The notes under the pieces are model-generated. The model worked only from the letters and a program-made list of their open reading frames with translations. It was not told where the DNA came from and searched no databases. A program made the position numbers and the translations under genes. This document shows positions 7,819 through 14,544 of a stretch of DNA of 64,000 nt, piece after piece. The first letter of the stretch is position 1. Each line of letters begins with the position of its first letter. Source of the stretch: Rhizobium johnstonii 3841 (GTDB lineage: Bacteria > Pseudomonadota > Alphaproteobacteria > Rhizobiales > Rhizobiaceae); contig NC_008384.1 in NCBI RefSeq assembly GCF_000009265.1, positions 620,001-684,000 on the forward strand, given 5' to 3'.

Positions 7819-8994
7819 TCATGAACTGTCTTTCCATGCTGGCCGGCGTACCGGCTGGAGCGGGGTCCATGCGCCGATGATTGTCATGGCTCCGCCACAA
7901 CAGGGACAGCGATGCGCCAAGGGTGGTGGCTTTGCGTCCGGTTCTTCGACCGGGTGTTCCGGCGGCGGGACGTCGAGCAGGCTTCGGCACAGATCCAGCT
8001 TCAGTTGCCGATGGCCATTGGCAAGCAAGCCGAAGTGACGAATGCGGTGGAAGCCGTCCGGAACGATGTGAAGCAGGAAACGGCGGATGAACTCGTGGGC
8101 ATCAAGCGTCATTACCTTTTGCCTGCCGCCCGTTCGATAATCCTTCCATCGGAATGTGACGCGATCGCCATCGATGCTGACGAGGCGGGAATTGGAGATG
8201 GCAATGCGATGGGTATAGCGCCCGAGATAGGCCAGCACCTGTTCGGGTCCGGCAAATGGCGGCTTGGCGTAGACCACCCAGTCGACACGCCGCGCTTCTT
8301 TGACGATGCGATTGAACGCGGCCGGATCGGCCAGGCCGGCGATATCGCCAAAGAACCGAAGCTGGCCCAGGTCGTAGGCCTGCTTCAGCTCTTCGAGAAA
8401 CAGCCGCCGGAACAGGCGTGACAGAACCCGCACGGGCAGGAAGAAGTTTGCCCGGCAGGCAACCCAGCGGGACTGGTCGGCCGACAATCCGCCGCCCGGC
8501 ACGATGCAATGGATATGCGGGTGATAATGGAGCGTCTGGCCCCAGGAGTGCAACACCGCGATGAAGCCAATCTCTGCACCCAGATGCTTGGGATCGGCAG
8601 CAAGCCTGCGCAGCGTCTCGGCGACAGCGCGAAAGAGGATCGTGTAAACGGCATTTTTGTTCTGGAAGGCGATTGCGGCGATCTGCTGCGGTAGGGTGAA
8701 AACCACGTGGAAATAGCCGACCGGCAGAAGGTCGGCCTGCCGGGCAGCAAGCCAGTCACGGCTCGCCTGTCCCTGGCACTTCGGGCAATGCCGGTTGCGG
8801 CAGGAATTATAGGCGATGCGGAACGCCGCGCAGTCCTGACATTGCTGGACATGCCCGCCCAGGCGAGCGGTCCGGCACATCTCGACCGCACTCATGACCC
8901 GGCGTTCGACACGCCCGAGATGAGCGTCGTGTGTTTGGCGATATCTTTCCCCGTGGCGGCGAAAAATGTCCGCCACCTGCAGTCCCGCCGCCAT
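7819..8994 (-). CDS. IS91-family (HUH) transposase
   Basis: A 391-residue transposase with an N-terminal zinc-binding domain (CRTARLGGHVQQCQDC and CRNRHCPKC) and the HUH nuclease motif (HYHPHIHC, about residue 155). YLGRYTHRIAISN carries the candidate catalytic Tyr of the IS91 group. It is the replication-initiator type enzyme of single-strand, rolling-circle transposition. It starts 13 nt downstream of the recombinase gene. A second CxxC pair (CPCCGG) lies near the C-terminus. Confidence 0.9.
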   Translation of the reverse strand: MAAGLQVADIFRRHGERYRQTHDAHLGRVERRVMSAVEMCRTARLGGHVQQCQDCAAFRIAYNSCRNRHCPKCQGQASRDWLAARQADLLPVGYFHVVFTLPQQIAAIAFQNKNAVYTILFRAVAETLRRLAADPKHLGAEIGFIAVLHSWGQTLHYHPHIHCIVPGGGLSADQSRWVACRANFFLPVRVLSRLFRRLFLEELKQAYDLGQLRFFGDIAGLADPAAFNRIVKEARRVDWVVYAKPPFAGPEQVLAYLGRYTHRIAISNSRLVSIDGDRVTFRWKDYRTGGRQKVMTLDAHEFIRRFLLHIVPDGFHRIRHFGLLANGHRQLKLDLCRSLLDVPPPEHPVEEPDAKPPPLAHRCPCCGGAMTIIGAWTPLQPVRRPAWKDSS

Positions 8995-9007
8995 AGCGAA
9001 GCTATGC

Positions 9008-9868
9008 TCAGCCTGGCGGCACCACCTCTAGCGTCAGCCGGTCGAGCGGGCTGGTCGTGCTGCGGATCAGCGTATTGGAAACCTTCGTGTAGCGTGCCGT
9101 GGTGGACAGATTGTTGTGGCCGAGCAAAACCTGAATGATGCGGATGTCGGTTCCGCTTTCCAGAAGATGGGTGGCAAAGCTGTGACGCAGCGTATGTACC
9201 GTCACCCTTTTGTCGATGCCGGCAGCAGTGCACGCCGAACGGCAGGCAGAATACAGAACCTGGACGTCAATGGGCTTGGTCTCGTCCCGGCCCGGAAACA
9301 GCCAGACCTCGGGTCTCGCCAGCCGCCAATAGACCCGCAGGATCGCGAGCAACTGCGCTGACAGCATGACGTTGCGATCCTTTCCGCCCTTGCCATGCTC
9401 GACGCGGATGATGCCGCGCTCGCCATCAATGTCGCGGACCTTGAGATGGACAGCTTCCGAGGCGCGCAGCCCCGCCGCATAAGCTGTCGTCAATGCGGTG
9501 CGGGTCCTCAGGCTCGGAACCGCTTCCAGAAACCGCACGATCTCGTCGCCGTTTAGGATCGTCGGAAGCTTGGCGGGTGTCCGGGCATAAGCAATGCGCT
9601 CCGGTATCTCGCCATGACCAAGCGTGACGCCAAAGAAGAACCGCAGGGCACAAACTGTCTGGTTCAAGGCCGGCCATGATAGGCCCGATGAGACCAGATG
9701 CACCTGAAACGCGCGCACGTCTTCCAGTCCAAGACGGTCTGGCGATCGCCCGAAATAGCGCGAGAACTTCGTCACCGCATGCAAATACGATCGTTGCGTC
9801 GCTGGCGAAAGATTGCGGATCGTCATGTCATCGATCATGCGCCGGCGTAGCGGGCTTATCTCTGTCAT
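9008..9868 (-). CDS. Tyrosine-type recombinase of the IS91 element
   Basis: A phage-integrase-family protein with an N-terminal SAM-like core-binding domain (NLSPATQRSYLHAVTKF) and a catalytic domain showing Arg in AAGLRASEA, HTLRHSFATHLL, LLGH and the nucleophile Tyr in TARYTKV. I use the ATG at 9868, which has AGGAG 6 nt upstream; earlier in-frame Met codons exist to 9907. Recombinases of this type commonly precede IS91-family transposases. Its role in transposition is not established here. Confidence 0.9.
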   Translation of the reverse strand: MTEISPLRRRMIDDMTIRNLSPATQRSYLHAVTKFSRYFGRSPDRLGLEDVRAFQVHLVSSGLSWPALNQTVCALRFFFGVTLGHGEIPERIAYARTPAKLPTILNGDEIVRFLEAVPSLRTRTALTTAYAAGLRASEAVHLKVRDIDGERGIIRVEHGKGGKDRNVMLSAQLLAILRVYWRLARPEVWLFPGRDETKPIDVQVLYSACRSACTAAGIDKRVTVHTLRHSFATHLLESGTDIRIIQVLLGHNNLSTTARYTKVSNTLIRSTTSPLDRLTLEVVPPG

Positions 9869-9969
9869 CGTCATCTCCTGTTCAAAGGTCGGGCTAAAAC
9901 AGCCCAATCCTTCAAATCAGAAGCGCATCATGCAATCCCGCGCTCCAAATGCCGCGATAGCGGCTTCGT

Positions 9970-10332
9970 TCAATCCTGAATGTCGATCGGTCCTAAGCTG
10001 ATTTCGATCCTCGACGCCTTGTCTAGTATGAGCGTCTCGGGGGCTCCGTCACTCCCGGAACAGGCCCTGCGGAAGACCTTGATGACAGGGCCGTAGACGA
10101 CCTGATAGCCAAGGTCGACGCAATTGGGTTCTCCTGTAGTAATCGGATTGGCGCTAGCATCACATCTCTCAGCATAAGGGAAATTTTTTGCTGTCATCGA
10201 AAGCCGAATAAGGGCTGCGCTTTGGCTGAACATTTCCCAGAAAATATATATGACGATAACGACACAGGCGAAGAGGCCACTGAGTCTGAAAAGACCAAGG
10301 GACAAACTAGGACCGGCCTCATCATCCTGCAT
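9970..10332 (-). pseudogene. Hypothetical single-pass membrane protein, 3' end altered by IS91
   Basis: The protein has one transmembrane helix near its N-terminus (LSGLFACVVIVIYIFWEMF) and a soluble domain with three Cys. Its stop codon (9970-9972) lies inside the inferred IS91 terminal repeat, so the original C-terminus was probably lost on insertion. I suggest the Met at 10332; an earlier Met at 10461 would overlap the DUF982 gene. No family recognised. Confidence 0.5.
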
Positions 10333-10417
10333 TTTGTGCTTTTCTAGCTTTGGGACTAATGTCCGCGGCTGGGGCGCAAACGTGACGTCGAGAGGCGAGT
10401 AGCCCCCGAAATACGTG

Positions 10418-10729
10418 CTATCTTTGCGCGCTTGAGGGAAGGTCCGGTCGTCGCTCTCCAACCCCCTGCCGGACGAGCGATAGAGCAGCTATACCCGCCT
10501 CATCGGCCGCACGCAGAAGCGCTTCCCGGAATTGTTCCGGGGCAATTTTGCCGCTCAACGCGTCGACGCAGGCTTTCACGGCAGCCACATATTCCTCGCC
10601 GTCATCACAAGGCCAGTCGTTGATCAGGAGACGCGCCGCGTCGCCCAGCGTCCATACGATCTTGCGAGATGCCGGGCCTCGCAAAGCAAACCCAACCGGC
10701 GTGAATGCTGATGATGTGTTCCAGCACAT
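10418..10729 (-). CDS. DUF982-family small protein
   Basis: A 103-residue protein with the pattern of the rhizobial DUF982 family: an N-terminal beta segment (FTPVGFALRG), a helix around AARLLINDWPCDDGEEYVAA and CVDALSGKIAPEQFREALLRAADEAGI. The Met at 10729 is chosen because it gives the usual family length and has GAGG just upstream. DUF982 genes are numerous and scattered in Rhizobium; the function is unknown. Confidence 0.75.
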   Translation of the reverse strand: MCWNTSSAFTPVGFALRGPASRKIVWTLGDAARLLINDWPCDDGEEYVAAVKACVDALSGKIAPEQFREALLRAADEAGIAALSLVRQGVGERRPDLPSSAQR

Positions 10730-10897
10730 TGTCCTCGACCCCTCAAGGCACGGATACCGCAGTCCCCAGTTCAATATACGCGCGTATTTTGTAATTTGGA
10801 ATTGAAATTTGTAGAAGCGTACGGCTTGAACGCGAGCCGCCGAATGAAGCAGAAAGGGCGCACGCGCTCCCCTGTTCGCTCCCATTTTTCGCCGCGC

Positions 10898-13303
10898 TCA
10901 CCGCAATTCGGCGGTGACGCGGAAGATGCCGCCGGCCGACGCGTCGGAGCAGACGACGAAGGTCGAGCCTTCCTGCGCCATGAAGGCGACATTGCCGCCG
11001 GCTTCGCAGGGGGTGGCGCTCCATTGCAGGATGATATCGCCATTGTCTGGCAGCTTCTCCGGCGTGATCTTCGCCGCACTTGCCATCCATTCCGTCGCCG
11101 ACGGCAGGTGGACGGGCGCGTTCAACTGCTTCGACAGCCAGGCCGTATAGTTCTGCGCCACGGCAAGCGGCACGTCGTCGGCCGGCTGCTGCGGATTGTC
11201 GGCATAGGCCTGTGCTGCGGCGGGATCGGAATTGGCGGTGTAATATTCCGCCATCTCGGCACGGGTGACGGCCTTCGTCTGCATGCAGAAGGACTTGTCG
11301 ATCTTCACGGCGCCATTGGCAACGCCAAGCATGCCGCCGAGCTCCTGCATCGACGAGGTCATCAGCCGGACATTCTCCAGCGAATAACTTCCCGCCGGCA
11401 CGGTCTCGAAGGCAAGCGTCTGCGAAACCGGGCAGAAGCCGCGCGCCGACAGCGCCTCGAGATCGGCAAGGATCGGCTGGTAGGCAACGATGGCGAGCTT
11501 ATAGGCCTCCGCGGTGTAGCGGCCGTCGGCCTCGCCGATCTTCGGGGCGAGTGCCGCAAGCGTCGGATCGGCAGCACCGGCGCGGGTCGCGATCGAGGCG
11601 CTGAGATCGGTAACTTTCTGCTTCAGCGCCGTCGCCTCATCCTTCGCCGCCATGACGTCGGCGATGACGGCGTCGAACAGTTTGGCGGCGTCGCCATAGC
11701 CTGACGTCGCGGCCGGCATCTGCCATTGCTCGGCCTTGGCCTTGGCCTCGGTCATCAGCCCGCTCGCCTTGGCGACATCGGGGCTGTCGCCGGCGCCGAT
11801 GCGATTGACCGTTTCGCGTTTTGCCGCCGCGTCCTTTTCGGCCGCCGCCAGCGCGGTGAGCGCCTTGGCGAGATCGTCGAACGTCGTTTTCGACGCGTCA
11901 TAGGCGTCGACGGCAGCATGCATCTGCTTGGCGGTGGCGGCGTCGGCAGCAGTCTTCATCTTGGCGTCGGCCTCGGCAAAACCTGGCGCCTTGTCGCCAC
12001 CTGCGGCCGAAGCGGCAGCCTTCGCCTTCTCGGCATTCTCCTTCGAGATGCCGATCAGCGCATTGCCGAGGTTGATGGCTGCCGTCTGGAAGCCCGGAAG
12101 CGCCTTTTCGTAATCTTCATCCTTGAGCAGCGCATCGGCCGATGTCAGCGCCGAGGCGCCGGTGTCGTAGGAGAGCTTTGCCTGGTCGCTGGCCGGGCGC
12201 TCCGGCGCCTTGGCGGCGATTGCCTTCTGCTTGCGGCTTTCGGCCTCCTTCTTCCAGACGCCGACATCGGCGACGAGTTTCGGATCCGGGCGGAGCAACT
12301 TCGGGATGGTGACGGCACCGACGCCGATGCAGATCAAGAGCAGCGCTGCGATCATGGAGATTCTGACAGGCGTCCACTTTTTCGGTTTCGGGGTGTCCTG
12401 CTGCTGCGCCATGCCGCCGCGCGGATCCCACGACATCGGTTGGATGCCTGTCGTGACGCGCGCGAATTCGCCCAGCGCATCGGCGCCCGTGCGCGGCCGC
12501 GCGCTCGGATCGCGGCTCAGCATCCTTTCCACCAGGCTTGCAAGACCCTCGGGAAAGCCCGGGATCAGCACATCGAGGCGGGGAAAGATATTGGAAGGAT
12601 CGAGATGGATGTTCTTCCAGCTCTGCTCGCGCTGGTGTTCGTCTTCCCAGACCATGACGCTGTCGAAGACGCTGGCATAGGTCTGCCGCGGCAGGAAAAG
12701 CTTGTAGGCGATCATGCCCATGGCATAGATGTCGAGCGCGGCGGAGGCGGAAAAAGTACCGCTGGCATAGATTTCCGGCGCGCCGAATTCCGGCACATAG
12801 GGCGGGATGATGTGTTCGCCGATCTTCGAGATCAGGTGCAGGTTGCCGATCCGCACCGACAGGCCGGAATAATCCTCCGACACGTAGATGCATTGGTCCG
12901 TCAGGGCATTGTGGGCGTAGCCGGCGCCATGCAGCGTCGCCAGGCCCTCGAGGATGTGGCGGCCTATCTCGACGGCGCGTTCGTAAGCCACCATCTCCGT
13001 TTCGTCGAGATATTGGTGCAGCGTTTTCGACGGCCGCTTCTCGACGATATAAAAATTGTCGTCTTCCGGCGACGGCGGAATGAGGTCCTCGATTTCGACG
13101 AAGCGTCGCGCCGTCAGCGATTTGGCCTCGTTGATGGAGGTCCAGACCCGCTCGAAACGAGCCTTGTCCAGTTTCAGCGCCATATCGGGCGCGACGATGA
13201 ACACCGAATGGTCCATCCGCTTGTCCTGGGCCGGATAGACGATGAACTCGTTCTCATAGACCGGCTCGCCGATCGTGTAGCGGGCGATCAGATCACTTCT
13301 CAT
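10898..13303 (-). CDS. Membrane pseudokinase with C-terminal FGE/sulfatase-modifying-factor-like domain
   Basis: Residues up to about 290 (numbered from the upstream Met at 13321) follow the protein-kinase fold, with ALK near 48-50, a GAPEIY activation-segment end and DIYAMGMIAYKL. The catalytic loop, however, reads HNALTDQCI instead of HRDLKPxN, and the DFG position reads NLH. The catalytic Asp, Asn and Mg-binding Asp are thus all missing, so it is probably inactive. A transmembrane helix (about 320-340) leads to a long helical periplasmic region and then an FGE-like domain (CMQTKAVTRAEMAEYY ... HLPSATEWMASAAK). Kinase plus FGE is the layout of type VI-associated PpkA proteins. The ATG at 13303 has AGGGGG upstream. 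Last gene of the protease operon. Confidence 0.8.
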   Translation of the reverse strand: MRSDLIARYTIGEPVYENEFIVYPAQDKRMDHSVFIVAPDMALKLDKARFERVWTSINEAKSLTARRFVEIEDLIPPSPEDDNFYIVEKRPSKTLHQYLDETEMVAYERAVEIGRHILEGLATLHGAGYAHNALTDQCIYVSEDYSGLSVRIGNLHLISKIGEHIIPPYVPEFGAPEIYASGTFSASAALDIYAMGMIAYKLFLPRQTYASVFDSVMVWEDEHQREQSWKNIHLDPSNIFPRLDVLIPGFPEGLASLVERMLSRDPSARPRTGADALGEFARVTTGIQPMSWDPRGGMAQQQDTPKPKKWTPVRISMIAALLLICIGVGAVTIPKLLRPDPKLVADVGVWKKEAESRKQKAIAAKAPERPASDQAKLSYDTGASALTSADALLKDEDYEKALPGFQTAAINLGNALIGISKENAEKAKAAASAAGGDKAPGFAEADAKMKTAADAATAKQMHAAVDAYDASKTTFDDLAKALTALAAAEKDAAAKRETVNRIGAGDSPDVAKASGLMTEAKAKAEQWQMPAATSGYGDAAKLFDAVIADVMAAKDEATALKQKVTDLSASIATRAGAADPTLAALAPKIGEADGRYTAEAYKLAIVAYQPILADLEALSARGFCPVSQTLAFETVPAGSYSLENVRLMTSSMQELGGMLGVANGAVKIDKSFCMQTKAVTRAEMAEYYTANSDPAAAQAYADNPQQPADDVPLAVAQNYTAWLSKQLNAPVHLPSATEWMASAAKITPEKLPDNGDIILQWSATPCEAGGNVAFMAQEGSTFVVCSDASAGGIFRVTAELR

Positions 13304-13346
13304 GCACGTGTCCCCCTGCATTCATTTCATTCATGAAAACCGAATT

Positions 13347-14531
13347 CTATTCGCCTGCCAGTAATGGATCACCAATCAGGCCTGCGGCCAGCAGCAGGCC
13401 GGTCTTGGTATCGCGAAGCGCGAAGGCAAAACGGGCATCGGCCACGACGCGAATAAGCTTCGGATCGATGCTGCGTTCCGTGATAACAGCCGTGGCTGCC
13501 GCCGCCTCCGTGCCGTTTTCGTCAACCTTGATCATCGTCTTCTGAAGGACGCGCGCCAGGCTGATGTTTTCCTTGGTAAAACCCGGGAAACCCGCATCCT
13601 TGGCCTTCTCGGGCGCCACTCCCATCGCATTGAGTATCGGCATCAAATCACGCCCGTCGTTCAGGGAAAAGCGGGGCAGGAAGATTTCGCCCTTGGCGGC
13701 TTCGAATTTTTCCCCCTGCAGCCAGGAAGCGAGCGCCTTCAGGTCCGATCCACCCACACCCTTGCCGGAGCGCGCCGCCACTACGACCATGCTGTAGCTC
13801 TCGCCGGCATAGGCAAGGTCGACGGCGGTGAATTTCTCGTCGAAGCGGAACCTCTGGCCATCGCCGGCAAGATGCATCATCGGCACCGAAATCGTCGACC
13901 CATCCGGCCGCTGAAATGGGCTTGCTGGGCTTTCCCTATCGAAGGACGTCTTCCAGCGTGCCTTGAAGGAGAGTGCGCCGAGACTGACGAAGCCGCCGCC
14001 GGGCGGTGCGTCCAGGATGACAGGAATGGCGCCTCGCGTTGCCTGTTTGACCCAGCCGTTGATGTGCTCGACCGATTTCGGTCCGTCGAGATCCTCGATC
14101 GAAGGCTTGATCCGGTGGCCGGCGAGCATGGAGAGCGCATCGGGAACGAGCACCAGCTTGTCGTCGAAGACGATCGCGACCGCCGTCGCCAAAGGCGCGT
14201 CCGCCGCTGCCGGCTTCTCGGGGGTCATTGCGTCAAGCGCCGTCTCCGGTCCCTTTATCTCGCCGCCGAAGCCGAGGCCCTTGGCGATCGAGGCTTTGCC
14301 TTGGTCGGAGGCGCCGAGGCTTGCAAGACCGAGTGCTGCGGCAAGGCTTGCCGGCGACACCATGATATTGGCAGCACCCTCCTTTGCCAGCGTGCGGTCG
14401 ATGAGTTCGGCGGCAAGCCCTGCCTGCGCGGCGAGCATCGCCTTGCTGTCGCCGGAGTTGCCGGCATGGGCGGCCGGGGCAAGCGCCATCAGGGAAGCGG
14501 CAAGACCCGCCAGCAGAGTGGATTTCGGCAT
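13347..14531 (-). CDS. Secreted serpin-family protease inhibitor
   Basis: A 394-residue serpin with an N-terminal signal peptide (MPKSTLLAGLAASLMALAPA, cleavage near AHA). The reactive-centre-loop hinge reads ENGTEAAAATAV, matching inhibitory serpins with small residues at P12-P9, and the loop continues ITERSIDP. Counted by analogy with antithrombin, P1 falls at or next to the Arg-Ser pair. The C-terminal signature FAFALRDTKTGLLLAAGLIGDP-like is present. Serpins trap serine proteases irreversibly; the gene directly upstream (13 nt) encodes a trypsin with basic specificity, an obvious candidate target (inference). The start at 14531 is chosen for the signal peptide; the open frame extends upstream without meaning. 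Confidence 0.88.
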   Translation of the reverse strand: MPKSTLLAGLAASLMALAPAAHAGNSGDSKAMLAAQAGLAAELIDRTLAKEGAANIMVSPASLAAALGLASLGASDQGKASIAKGLGFGGEIKGPETALDAMTPEKPAAADAPLATAVAIVFDDKLVLVPDALSMLAGHRIKPSIEDLDGPKSVEHINGWVKQATRGAIPVILDAPPGGGFVSLGALSFKARWKTSFDRESPASPFQRPDGSTISVPMMHLAGDGQRFRFDEKFTAVDLAYAGESYSMVVVAARSGKGVGGSDLKALASWLQGEKFEAAKGEIFLPRFSLNDGRDLMPILNAMGVAPEKAKDAGFPGFTKENISLARVLQKTMIKVDENGTEAAAATAVITERSIDPKLIRVVADARFAFALRDTKTGLLLAAGLIGDPLLAGE

Positions 14532-14544
14532 GGTTCGCTCCTGT

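Larger units (their letters stand above)
7537..9976 (-). mobile_element. IS91-family element with tyrosine recombinase
   Basis: The element contains a Y-recombinase gene and an IS91 transposase in one minus-strand unit. The ends are inferred from an imperfect inverted repeat: GGATTGAGCGAAGGCG at 7537-7552, and the reverse complement of 9961-9976, which reads GGATTGAACGAAGCCG (14 of 16 match). The 280 bp between the left end and the transposase stop hold only small overlapping frames that I do not accept as genes. Confidence 0.7.

Noticed and set aside
7577..7990. 137-codon minus-strand frame at the IS91 left end
   Set aside because: It overlaps the transposase 3' end in another frame, has no ribosome site and lies in terminal element DNA.
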